Under the pieces are notes generated by a model, which searched no databases, was not told the DNA's origin, and saw only the letters and a program-made list of their open reading frames with translations. From positions 136,456,356 through 136,520,355 of the forward strand of contig NC_135505.1 of the NCBI RefSeq assembly GCF_052857255.1: a stretch of DNA of 64,000 bases, given 5' to 3'. The stretch is from Amblyomma americanum (Eukaryota > Arthropoda > Arachnida > Ixodida > Ixodidae). The translations under genes and the position numbers were made by a program. Position 1 is the stretch's first letter, and each line of letters opens with the position of its first letter. Shown here one piece after another: positions 28,301-39,830 of this stretch.

Positions 28301-31300
28301 TTGAACATGTCTTATTCATATGCGACTGCCAGTTCATATCTGAACCAAACTTGACCCCTAAATATTTAAACCAGGCTACTTACTCTATCAGCGCACCCTC
28401 TAAATATAAATTAAACCTATCAAAATTGAGCTGTTTTTTCCTGAAGTGAAAAATATTTGGTTTTGTCAGCATTATGGCTTGCTTCTAATTGTAAAATGGG
28501 TTGTCTGCCAATTTATGCAGTACCAAAATTCTCCATGGCTGTACCTGGAAAACTGCATTTTTATCATAACTTTGTTCTGGGTGGTCAGTGTCTTTTTTTG
28601 CCAGGTGTTTGGTTTTAAAATTTGGACAAAGCACTTGCTGCATGGACACATATCAAGCATTATTAAATATGGGCATTAAATTTCAAACATAGATGATTAC
28701 ACCATTAGTTCATAAATTTCACTACGAACTTCTTCAGTTGTGGTTCTTTCAGTCATCCGCGCATACTTTTGCTGCGTGTCACTCCGTTCGAACTAGATTG
28801 ATTCCCCTGCAATTTTTATTGCGTTCTGCTGTGCTCTTCAGTTGCATATGAGAGTGTATCAATCTAGCCAACATTGTAGAATGCAGCAGGTATGTGGAGA
28901 ACAAGATGTTTGGGATGTAGCACAACTTCAGTTGATTGGTTTCTTGGATGCTGTCTCATCACTTTCCAGGTATGGCCGAGTGTGACATCTTGCAAAATTC
29001 ACTCACCATTTGCTTTATTCGCAGAGTCTACAAAGTCTTCAGCGGGAATTGAAGCAAGTGCACCTTGAATCGAGCTCATGGCAGGTGAGGAAATGTGCTG
29101 CAAATCCATGCTGGCTGTCTTTCCTTTGCTCATTTACTGATTCACTGGCTCACTTGCTCAGTCACTCCCTGACTCAGTTGCCTGCTCACTCACTCACACT
29201 CTCACTCACTCACACACTCACTCACTCACTCTCACCCTTACAATAACTCTCACAACATTTGCTTGCCCACTCGTTTTCTCCACACTCATACTCACCAACT
29301 CAAACTTACTTGCTCGCTCACTTACTATCATACTTGCTCACTCACTCACTCTCACAGTGATTCTCGCACTTGCTGGCCAACTCATTTACTCACTCACTGT
29401 CACTCTCACCAGCTCACACTCTCTGGTTCACTCACTAACTCTCTTTCACTCTTGCTTGCTCACTCACTCTCACAATAACTGTCGCACTTTCTTGTCCACT
29501 TATTTACTCTCATTCTCTTACTCACACTCGCTCACTCACTCACTCTTTAGTCAATCTCACACCTACTCGCACTTGCTGGCTCACTCATTCACTCTCACAC
29601 TTGCTCGTTCGCTCACTTACCCTTAAAATAACTCTCACACTTGCTTGTTCGCTCATTCACTTGCTCACTCACATAGTCACACTGGCTTGCTCGCTCACTC
29701 TCACACTTAACTCACTTTCACACCTACTTGCACTTTCTTGCTTGCTTGCTCATTCACTCACTCTCCTACTACCAACTCAAACTCACTCACTGTCACATTA
29801 GCTCTCACCTTTGCTTGTCCACTCGTTTACTCGTTCACCCTCGTACTCACCAGCTCAAACTCGCTTACTCACTCACTGTCACATTAACTTGCACCCTTGC
29901 TTGTCCACTCGTTTACTCACTCACCGTTGTACTGACCAACTCAAACTCGCTTACTCTTTCTCTGTCACATTAACTCTCACCCTTGCTTGTCCACTCGTTT
30001 ACTCACTCACACTCGCTTGCTCACTCACTCTCACTTACTCACTCACTCTCACAATAACTCTCACATTTGCTTGCTCAGTCATTTACTCGCTCACTCTGAA
30101 ACTAACTCACACTCACTTTGTCTTACACTTGCTTGTCTACTCATTTACTCAATCACTCTCGTACTAACTCACACTCAGTCCCCCAATACCTCTCACACTC
30201 ACCCATGCTCTCTTGCTTGCACCTTCTCACAACTAATGAACTAGCCAATAAAATAGCAGTTCATGTGCACGCTGGTTAAAAGCAGCCAACAGGCATTATT
30301 GTTCTTGTGGCTGCAGCAGCCACTTGGGAAGGAGCTTTGTTCGCACATCTTTTGTCAGCGGAGACCATTTAAAAAAAAGATGATAATGAAACGGGCATTG
30401 TGCAAACCTGCATTGTGGGAAGCAGATCAAGAAGGGGATCAAGGCACTGCTGAGTAGAAATACTGCTTCAAATTGGTGCAGTGTCCCAACAGGAGCTATC
30501 AATGAAGTATGGTAGGTGCCTACAATGATGTTTTTTTCATGTGCTGGCAGAAGACTCCCATTCACCAATTTTGCCGCTGTCTGTCTGGCAAGGCAGTTAC
30601 CTCTGCCTGTCTAGTTACGTGGGCTACTCAGGAAGAGCAAACTGGGTCACACAAGCCCTCTGGTGGCAGCACCTGCCATCACAGGGCAGTGGCGTATCGC
30701 TTAACTGCAGCACCTTTGCATCAGGAGTGTTATGAGGACTCCCAGGGATCTGTGAATGTAGAGAATGACCAATTCTGCATATATGTGCATTAACCGATTA
30801 ATGCTGCTGTGTCATATCCTTAAGCAGGTCTTCCCTTCCAAATGTCCCCTCCAGTTTTAGTGCACTATCACTGAGACCTACTCACCAGTTTCACCAATCT
30901 TTGCCTGAAGACTGCTTGACCTTGAAAATTGAGCCTCAAACCGAAACCAAAGTGAAAGCTGAAGTGCTAGCATACATAATTCGTATTTGGCCTAAGTACA
31001 TTAAATCATCTGTAAACTTTTTTCTTTTGCAGCTTCAGTTGAGCAAGGGATTTCCTTCTGGTAAACAGCGTTGGTTTTTTTTAGTACGTTGTAAGTGAAA
31101 GGCCAGGTGGCTCATTATCATCAGCAGCCTATAACTTCACTCACAAAGGCCTCTCCCATATACCTCCAGTTCACCCTATCCTCTGCCAGCTGTGGCCACA
31201 TCCTTGACTCGAGTTAACTCGTAATCTTTTCCGCCTACCTGATCTTTACTGGCCCCCGTTGTGTTCGCATTTTCGTGAAATCTAATTGGGGACCTTAAGA

Positions 31301-34300
31301 GACCATTGGGTATCTGCTGTACACGTTATTTATGCCCTACCTGTGCTCATTTTTGTTTTCTTGATTCAGCTAGGACATCGTTAACTCTCGTTTATTCCCT
31401 GACCCACTCTGCTCTCTTACTGTCTCCCCAATGTAACTTCTGTCTTCAGGTTGGCACGCTACTCTTTGGCACAAGGACTAGTTACAAAAAAGCAGGACAA
31501 GACAGGTACGTGCGCACATACCTGTCTTGTCCTGCTTTTTTTGTAACTAGTCCTTGTGCCAAAGTATAGCGTGCCAATCTGAAGATGAAAAACCAACTAG
31601 CCGCCATTACAGCATTGCTCGTAACCTCTGTCACTTTCCTTTCCGTAGCTCACTGTGTCGTCCTCATTTTAGTCTCAAGCCTGTCCACGTGTGCATGAAA
31701 TATAAAGAATATGTTCAGGGAATTGATGATGATGACAGGTGCTCAGGAGAAATTGTCACCTCTGGTCATGTGATCTAGGTGGGCATTGAGAGTGGGTGCG
31801 CTCATTAGGAGGAACAGTGCGTATCTAGCCTTCACTTCTCTGCACTAAAAGGAGGTGAAAAGCCTAAGGAGTGCTTGTTAGCATTTCATACTCTGTTCAA
31901 ACAGTAACAGATAGGGAAGTGTGTGCAGCATGCAGTAAGCGATTCTTCTGTTACAGGAGCGTTACATGCGAGAAAAGCAGAAGACGTCGCAACTGTCCGA
32001 AGAACTTGCACAGTCAGCCATCCAGCTCCAGAGGTAGGTGAAATGGTGCAGACGGTTAGTTCCACTTTTTTCTGCGACAACCTTAATTCTCAGGTGCAGT
32101 CTGTTAGTGCTCGTTTGACACTGAAGCTTTTTAGTCAACTTGGCTGATCTATTTGACAGGGAGGTTCTTTATTCACATAATGCAGCTAAGGTACTGGGTC
32201 CTGCAAGTGCTTCTAGTGAAGATTGTTCTGCTACTAGATATCATTCGTTGCTAGCCCTTCTTGCTGCACTTCCGATGCTTTTTGTAGTACCGCTAAGTTT
32301 TGCACGTTGGTGGGCTTGACAGTTCTGTATCCCTGTTTGTTTTGTGTTGATCTCTTTCGTTGTTTTTCATTGGTGCGGGCTGAGATAAAAGAGTACTGGA
32401 TACTATACTGTTTTTTGAAGCGTTAAAACCTCACTGGCTGACATGTTTCGGAATTGCCTAATCTTTATTTGACTTCTGCTACTTATGAACCTGATGAAGC
32501 CGTGTTCAGCTTTTGAAACTGAAACCTTGCAACTACTGTTCGCATGTGTTTAGGGAATCTCATATCGGATGCTCAACATTAGCTTTACTGAAAGATGAGG
32601 TGACTGATTTTTTAGTGAGATGGGAGTGTTCCCAGTGCAGTAACTTTTGTGTGCTAGTAACAGTGCAGTGATCTCTTGACTGATGCTTATCATCGTCTGT
32701 CTTCTTCCAGGCATCAAAAATTAGAAAGCACTAGAAATGCAGATGACGCTGACACCTCTGATGGAAAGAACGGCTCAAAGGTGGGTGTGTAGTGTACTCC
32801 GTTTCAGTGGCTGTTTTGATAATCTTTATGCATCATATTGTAATGAAATATTACGCTGCTTGTTTTCTACACCTTTGGTCCTGGTGTCTAAATTTAGAGC
32901 TCGGAGTTGGAGGACATGAGGATGAAATATGACGCCTTGAAGAAGGAACTGATGCAGCTAAAGAAGAAAATAGCTCAGGTATGGATGTTGTTTCTCTGTA
33001 TGGGGGCGATCTTGGTTATAAGTTGCACTTTTTTTCATCATTGAAAGGTGTACATCAGTGTGTTTTGCCGGGAATAGATTTAGCTGTGCACTAGTTGAAA
33101 ATTGCTTTAATTTCATTCTTGTATCATCTCTGTCAAAAAGTTGCTGGACAACAGGATTTGGCTCTTAGCCATGGGGCAGAGCACTTATGGCGCCCGTTAG
33201 CTCTTGAGTCTATGTAAGGTAAGGATAACCGTTGTCCACACCTTTTGAGAACATCTGATCTTGAGGCTCCACTATGGTTGCCTGCTTACTTTTGGCAAAG
33301 ACGGTACATGCCTCAGTGCAACTATTGTGAGAACTGGTGTGATCTTGGTAGCAGCACATTTATGTTGCTTGATCTCTGACGTTGTAATGAATTATGTACT
33401 ATATATGGCGTCATGCTTTCAGAACAAGTAATCCGAGTTAGGAAAAAACTTGCAGAAAAAATAGATAAGCTAAGTCACAAGGTAGGCTATCAAGCATGTT
33501 GCTGACCATGACAGGACAGGAAGGGCAGTTACCATGTGGAAACAAATTCGACGTTAAAGGCACACCGCGATATCTTCTTCAGTGCCAATTAATCTGGTTA
33601 AATGGGTTTCTCGTGCATTCTAGAGACCAGTGCAAAAAGAATCACCGAAATCGGAGTGCGCAAGTGAAAGTTCAGTTTCAGAATTTCAAAGAAAATTCAA
33701 AATAAAAAGATAAGACCGACGCATGTTTCACTCACCCGGTGCTGAGATTGGGTGCTGTCGTTCAGAAATCGCCTTGCACATTGTTGCTTTGCCAGGCTAG
33801 GCCACAGCCATGCATTTTGACAGTGTTGTCCCTCTGCATATGCGCTGCAGATGGGGCAGGGATGATTAACTCAACGAAAGAAGCTCCCCGATGTTTATTG
33901 TTGGTCCCCCACCCCTTCAGCCTCACCTCCTGCCTGCTTTTCTCTTCACATGTCTGAGCAATTAAGGAGTGTCTGCTCTTTTTTTGCTGCCTTCTTGGTG
34001 CGGTGTGAACAGCGTTTGCATCCGCATAAACTTGAAGCAAAATGGAAAGTGTGTCGCCCCTAGTATTATTCTCATTAGTTTTTGTTCGCTTTCACTGCTT
34101 CTTTTTAGTTTTTGCCGCATGCAAAAAAGCTTCTAACACTCAGAGACATCATACTTTGGATCAGCTTCCCTAGTTTCTCTGAGTATAAAGGAACTAGATT
34201 CAAGCTGTACGCCCAGCCAGCCAGAAAAGCAGTGCCCATTCTGGCTGCCACCTTATTTAGGCTGCCGAAAATCTCCACTCTGTTTCGACAACATCGGCTT

Positions 34301-37300
34301 GAAACAGTAGTTTGTGGAGAAGATTAAAATATTAAATATTACAATTGTGGTGATCTTTGGGTATTCAAGTATCACAAGGTATCATACTTTGCATTCAAAG
34401 AATAAAGATGTTGTGCTTGATTACCGTTTGACTAACGGGGCAGGGCCCTTTTGAAGCTGGTGTGGTAGAAAGTACACACACAAGCAGTTTTGCAAAGGCC
34501 TTTCTTTGAGAATTACTCCGACATGTTTGAGACTGGCCATCTTTTGGCTACAGCATTTTGTTCTAAAACTGTACTGCTTAGTAGACGTTTTTCTTGCCAA
34601 AATTATCTGTCTAAAGCATTCTGTCAGGTGCTCTGTGCACTTGCCAGTTCTGCAGCGTAACTCTTTGCTGCCGTACATTATTTACCTGCAGAATACAAGA
34701 GTTCTTCCTTCACCTAAGGTCGACTGCACCGAGGAGCTGGACAGGTGATGTTTCCTTTTCTTTTTTTTCTTGTGCGTGTGCATTGCATTCTGTCAGCCAT
34801 GGTACAGTTGTGCAATTTCACGAATGTCGTTTAGACAGCCCACTCCATTAAGTTCTTGCTAGGCTGTGGAAATGATTTTTTGTGATAGCCACATGCATTG
34901 AGTCACTACTTTTGGTATGAATGAGCATTAAAGGGACATTGAGGAGAAATATAAGTTGGCTTGTATTGATAGACTATGGCATTCTAATATCAGACAGTAC
35001 CCTCACAAAAAACGAAGCTTTTATGAGTTAGAAAAAACCAAGAAACGAAATAGACGTGTATTCATCGCCGGCCAGTTTTACGAGTTAACTGTATGCGTCG
35101 TCTTTGAATTTTTTGGTGCAGATCGCAGAGGCTATGCTACACCAATATTCACTTCAAAATGGTGGCAACTCTTCCTTCTTGTGTGGATGTCACAAATAGG
35201 AATCCAGGAGTGGGAAAATTTTTTAAATTAAATTTTTCCAGCCAATGATGCATCTTTTGCTGCTACGCAAATGTTAACATACTCAGAAAAAGCCAGTGAA
35301 TCGATTTTTACCTCACTGTCTCTACTTTGCCATGCAGTGATTGCAGGAGGATGCAGATTATGACCGTGGATCTAATGCTTTTTGCCACACTTACACTATT
35401 AGAGTTGCCTGGTTGGGCATTGTTATACTTAACTCAGTGTGGAGCTGGCCTAGTTGGTTAAATTTTTCTCACTGTAGACCCAAGAGCACCACTGGGATGG
35501 CAGTTGAACTAAGTTGCTGTTGGGCTAGTTAGTTATAGTTGTGGAAAACATGTTTTTGGGCACGAAACAGCAAGCACCCCTTCCTGCTTCAAAAATTTAC
35601 CATGGACTTTCCTTGAAAATAAACCCTGGCTATGTTCCTGATCCAGAGACAGGATTTCGTGAGCTGCATGACAGAAGAGCTGAGGGAGGTTGAGAATGTC
35701 ATTAAGGCGGTATAGGTTAACATATTTCAAGAGATTACAAACCGCAATAGTATATGTGAGTGAGAAACTTCAGTGAGAGTTTTGCTGTTAGCCAGAGTTT
35801 GACTTACTTCTTTTGTCTTAACAGATCCAGTCTGCATCGCTATAATGAATGAACCATGGGATTGAATTGAATTAAATTTGTTGCATTTCAGAGTAAATAT
35901 TTAGATCCGGCTAGATACCTAGTAAAAGGAAAACTTCAGTTTACATAAACAATTCATTTGTCTCAGATCACACAGGGTCTAAAAATCTTACCTGTCACAT
36001 TCAGAAGCTTGTACTTGTGTAGGGATAACTTGTATTAAAATGTCGGACATAGGAATATATATTAGTTGAGGTCTAATAAATGATGTCTAAACTGCAATTT
36101 CTTTCCAGTTTAAGTGCTGTAACACTGTAACATATCCCAGAATACCGGCCTTTATTTCTTATGGAGCTGCATTGTTAAAGCATGGCTCTTTTTAGTTTGA
36201 AATTTCAAATTACTGCTTTGTATAAAACATGTGATCTGCCTTGTACTGCTACCAGCGATTAAGTGTTTACCTTTTCAGTTATACACAGTAAAGATCTGTG
36301 CTGCAGTAATCATGTTGAAGAATTTCCCTGCTTCCATGCCTTCAGGAAATATTTGCGAATATTCCTTTTAACCACAATAAAAGAGCATAATGTCATGCTT
36401 CTCTGATCATTTGCTTTGCAGGCTGATCCTTGAGAAGCGAGACATTGAGGAGGTCTGCCTTAGCTTTGATCGCAAGTTTCAAAAGCAGGTGGGTTAAAGC
36501 ATACACTTGTTAACCTTATAGCATCGTTTCATTCAGGCTGTGCATGTATGTTCATGGGAACGTGCACTGTTGGAGTGAGCTGTCTCGAAAGATTCAGAGT
36601 ACAGCTTGGAGGGCTCGCAGGAATAGAGAACAAATAGTAGTTAAATACCAGCTGAGTGCCTGGGCCTCCAGTTTTACGCTGTAATGTTTCGTTTTGTTTT
36701 TTTTTTCAGACCCAAGTTGTGAAGAGCCTAGATCAAAAGTAAGTACCCCTCCACTGGTTGAAAATGCTTCATTATGGGATTGCAGTATGATCTCGCCCTT
36801 TTTCGTGCTTTTGGTGCAGTTGCTGTTGGCACCTGCGAGTTCATGAACAGCTTGTAATGAAGAGAATTTTCTATTTTATTTATTTTATTTATTTAAGTGT
36901 CATGACAATTTTTTGCTTGCATTTGCCAGTTATAGATTTGTTGTGAAGTTTGCTGTGTGCTTAACATGGTGAAATAAAAAAGCATATGTAGTTAATTTAA
37001 TTTGGTGCGAATTCTAGCGTACTGTCTTGCCAGCCGCTGACCCAGAATTGAAACCTTTTTTGCTGTGCTAGTGAAAAGTTGTTAATTGAACCACTGTTAG
37101 TATTTGGTGGTCTTACGACTCCCTACTTGCTGTGCAATGCTGATTAGGCCACAGTGCTGTCACAGCTGTGTATACTTTTAATTGTCTTGTTTTGAGCTGA
37201 TCAACATTCTGTACTGTGCTGTCCTCAGGCTGAAGGAATCGCAACTGAAAGTTGAGGAGCTGACTCAAGCAAAACTCGAAAAACAGAAAGGCTACCAGGT

Positions 37301-39691
37301 AAGCGCACGATATATATTACCATTTGCTTAGACCTTTCTGTGGCAACCTAGCTCACCCAGCAACATGGGATGTGTTCAGTTATAAGCGGTGCTATTTTGC
37401 AGCATTGTGTGCCTTGCGGACATGTGAAACTGCCTTGAAGTTATTGTCATTAGTGAGGATACTGCTAGCCAGTAGGGGGCATGCGCTTCCTAACGCTTTC
37501 ATGTTCATGTGGAGATGAATGCACTCGTAGGCAGTCATGGCCAAAAAATTTAGGGGGTGCAGGCTTGCTGAACAAAAATTAATTTTGTGCTGTCAGGTGA
37601 GCCAGTGCACTGAAGAGCCTGGAAACGTGGGGGTGTTAACTTGGGTGGTTACAGATTAGTTACATGGCTATAACATGACAAGGGAGCTGATCTGGGTGTC
37701 ATGTTGAGTGGATTCAACATCGTTCTTGGCACTCCAGTGTTAAGAGTGGCGTTTATTCAGTAAAAAAAAAAAAAGGTGTATAGGTGGCACTGCTGCTTAC
37801 ATAAGAGAAGAGACTTGCGTGCTCCATCCATGTGAATAAATACAAGCTGTCTAGTGAGTGTAGTCAGTAAAACTTCTTTTTGGGCTAGTTGGTGCATTTT
37901 TTTAACCAAGGGAACGGAGCAGCGCAAAAACATGCAATCACACAAGAAGGACAAGACACGACACGAGCGCGGACTGACAACAGGTGTCAGTCAGCGCTCG
38001 TGTCGTGTCTTGTCCTTCTTGTGTGATTGCATGTTTTTGCGCTGCTCCGTTCCCTTGGTTAAAAAGAGTGTAGTCAGTTATCACAGCAATAATTTTTTTT
38101 TTTCCATGCACCTGCATCTTTCAGCATTGTCTCCATGACCGAACCATGAGGACTTGCATGCATAGTTCTCCCCAAGAGTTTATGGGTGACTAGGTTTGGT
38201 TCTATCCCCTGCAGTGTGACTTCTAGAGGATCTTTAGCGCACCTGATTTCTGAAGTGTGAAAAGAACTGTTCCGCTTGTATTTTTTGAGCTTTGAAATAC
38301 TGCTAGGCATACCACTAGACCTCCACCTCAAGGGCCAGTTGCGAATGCAGTTGTCTGGAAATTTTTTGAAAACGCGCTACGTGAGGAGCACTTCTATACA
38401 AGGGTTTGCTGTAGTGGCTTATTGTAGTTTGAATACGACGCAAAGCCTGTGAAGTTCATGTACTTGCCTCAGTGGTTAGTGTGCCGTCTCTCTAGTTGCT
38501 TTAGAACATGCTGTTGCAGTTTTTTTAATTTAAATTTCCCTCTTATAGCTATGCTTCCATCATAGTGAGTTCCGCAAGGAGGCAACTGTAACGGGGTGGC
38601 GGAGTCATGTGAGGAGATGAGATTAAGTAATCTGTGAGGGTAGGGTGGCTGGAATAAACATACCTAATCTGGCTAAAAAACATGAACACTTCCCTTAGAA
38701 TCAGCAACTGTTGGTTTGTTTGTTTACTTATTCGCACGACAAGCCTTGTGAATAGTCGCTCCTAGAAAGGTCTGCGCAGCTCACTGTGTGGCTTCCTTTT
38801 TGTTCTCCTATTTTCACATTCTTACCCCAAAATACGGCTGTGTAGCGTTATTTTGTAGCCATATGGCTTTGTCCCAGTGGATGTTGATTATAACTGTTTT
38901 ATTGTCTGCACAGGACCTGGTCAAATATGTCGGCGAAAAGCTTGATTTGGTTGTTGGGCTACTTTCAATTCGCTCTGCAGACACATTCCAGGTGAGTGGT
39001 GAGATTGAGAATGGTGTCTGGCGGTAGTTATAAATTGGATATATTATGCTGCATCTCTTGAGGCCATTGTGGAAATTCCGAGCACACTAGATTTTCTTAA
39101 TGCTGAATTAACAGAAAGTGTACAGATTCTGTTGGGACTACTTGTTTGTGTTTTTTCCTTGTAGGCCTTGTTTGCATCTGAACTTGTCGAGAAGCGACCA
39201 CTGACTTTTCAGGTTGCAGAAATTAAGGTAACGCATTTTTTTCAAGTCTTTTGGAGGAATAAATTTTGTAAAGCAAATTTGACAGATGTGTATAAGAATT
39301 AAATTTGATGAAAATCAGGTTCTGGTACTGTGAATACTTTGAACTCACCATTTATTCTTGAGTGCTTTTTTGAAACAGAGGTGTGTAATTTTTCTATACT
39401 AGTAGTGATAGAAAGAGCTTTCTACTTGCTCACACAGAACAATTGTGTATTTGCAATGACTGTAGTTTATTTCAATTATCTGTGAATTCGTCCTGTAGTT
39501 ATCAGAGTCTTCATAGCAATTGAATTCCGGCTTTCTTTTAGCTGTCTGATGTGTCGGAGAATAGAAGGCTCACTATTATGCTACGAACTTTTCAGAGTAA
39601 GTTTCATTGGATATTGCAAGAGATTCGATCCCTGTGTCTTGGTGAACTGGAGTCAAAAGCGCAGTCTAGTTCGCACCATTCACACGTGTAA
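22386..39691 (+). CDS. Long coiled-coil protein, unrecognised family, 17 coding exons
   Basis: Exons with GT-AG borders that join in one frame: 22386-22505, 22992-23069, 23136-23192, 23269-23402, 26492-26657, 27393-27479, 29025-29084, 31957-32033, 32711-32780, 32898-32978, 34692-34744, 36422-36488, 36710-36738, 37229-37298, 38914-38991, 39165-39227 and 39542-39691 (TAA). Together they give 479 residues. From about residue 110 to 400 the protein is almost all heptad-like coiled coil (for example KETTILELERRNDHLKSKLE and YDALKKELMQLKKKIAQ). The last ~90 residues look more globular (DLVKYVGEKLDLVVGLL, RLTIMLRTFQSKFHWILQEI). I do not recognise the family; a centrosomal or trafficking role is possible but unsupported. 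An AATAAA at 39788 fits the TAA end. The strong donor GTAAGT at 39688 offers an alternative 3' end. Confidence 0.72.
22613..22912 (-). mobile_element. tRNA-type SINE (minus) split by a GGACGTCC MITE
   Basis: The SINE body is at 22613-22675. The body and tRNA-like head (GGGGTTCGATCCGGCGACCT, GCCACCTCGGAGTCACCGTGG) are at 22753-22912. Between them lies a 77-bp inverted-repeat element (CCATTGGTCATTGAAACTCC...GGTTCAGTGCCTTGTGGGA). It is related to the better preserved copy at 58185-58305. It sits in intron 1 of the coiled-coil gene. Confidence 0.65.
29138..30232 (+). repeat. 1.1-kb CACT/CTCA-rich imperfect tandem repeat
   Basis: Nearly continuous (CACT)n / (CTCA)n with interspersed TTGCTTGCTC, TCACACTCAC and CTCATTTACT variants. 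A higher-order period is suggested by recurring blocks such as TTGCTTGTCCACTCGTTTAC. It lies in the intron after the exon at 29025-29084, starting about 50 bp past that donor. Its open frames (LTHSLTHS-type) are artefacts of the repeat. Confidence 0.9.
30640..31030 (+). mobile_element. Interspersed element, second copy of the 15.1-15.4 kb modules
   Basis: GTGGCAGCACCTGCCAT, ACTCCCAGGGATCTGTGAAT, AATGACCAATTCTGCATATA and later CAAACCGAAACCAAAGTGAA recur in the order seen at 15.12-15.34 kb. Intronic. Confidence 0.55.
31103..31690 (-). mobile_element. LINE 3' fragment interrupted by a palindrome
   Basis: ATCATCAGCAGCC...AAGGCCTCTCCCAT...TCACCCTATCCTCTGCCAGC and, further right, TTTCCGTAGCTCACTGTGTC match, in order, the antisense of the LINE at 16.2-16.6 kb. 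The two parts are separated by the perfect-arm palindrome at 31444-31584. Fragmentary and non-coding. Lies in an intron of the coiled-coil gene. Confidence 0.65.
31444..31584. repeat. Palindrome with ~70-bp arms and no loop
   Basis: CTTCAGGTTGGCACGCTACT... on the left is repeated as the reverse complement ending ...AGCGTGCCAATCTGAAG, with only a few mismatches. The arms meet at the centre TGCGCA. The apex reads GGACAAGACAGGTACGTGCG, close to the apex of the foldback at 37.9 kb. Confidence 0.92.
33423..33481 (+). other. Candidate alternative 59-nt exon of the coiled-coil gene
   Basis: Bounded by GCTTTCAG and GGTAGGC. Read from phase 1 it encodes a coiled-coil-like peptide (EQVIRVRKKLAEKIDKLSHK) and ends in phase 0, which suits the next exon. 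The preceding exon (32898-32978) ends in phase 0, though, so direct joining reads AAC AAG TAA and stops. Either a small upstream exon is missed, or this is a poison or alternative exon, or there is a base error. Confidence 0.4.
34930..35270. repeat. Dispersed repeat, TTCAAAATGGTG family, copy 2
   Basis: It has AAGCTTTTATGAGTTAGAAAAAACC and then CACTTCAAAATGGTGGCAAC, GTCACAAATAGGAATCCAGG, GTGGGAAAATTTTTTAAATT. The same order of blocks occurs at 2.79, 42.2 and 44.9 kb. Intronic, upstream of the exon at 36422. Confidence 0.5.
37899..38065. repeat. Palindrome with ~80-bp arms, flanked by a 13-bp direct repeat
   Basis: TTTTTAACCAAGGGAACGGA...CACACAAGAAGGACAAGACA is followed, after a very short loop (AACAGG), by its near-exact reverse complement. 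The direct repeat GAGTGTAGTCAGT occurs at 37856-37868 and 38066-38078, consistent with a target-site duplication. The duplication encloses the palindrome plus 30 bp on its left (CTTCTTTTTGGGCTAGTTGG). Intronic in the coiled-coil gene. Confidence 0.93.
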
Positions 39692-39778
39692 GTATGATCA
39701 AGGTTTTTAAATTTTCGAACCTGCTTGTGGGATATGAAGACAGGCATGGTTGATGTCTTGCCTGTATAGTTAGGTCGA

Positions 39779-39830
39779 GAGAGAGGGAATAAACTTTATT
39801 GAGAAACTGGCCTTGAGTGTTGCTTGACAA
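39779..39830 (+). repeat. GAGAGAG-AATAAACTTTATTG repeat
   Basis: GAGAGAGAGGGAATAAACTTTATTGAG recurs as GAGAGAGAATAAACTTTTATTG at 41536-41557, so it is a dispersed element end. It supplies the AATAAA (39788-39793) that could serve the coiled-coil gene. Confidence 0.5.

Noticed and set aside
29010..30244. Overlapping Leu-Thr-His-Ser-rich frames
   Set aside because: They arise from the CACT/CTCA repeat array and are not genes.
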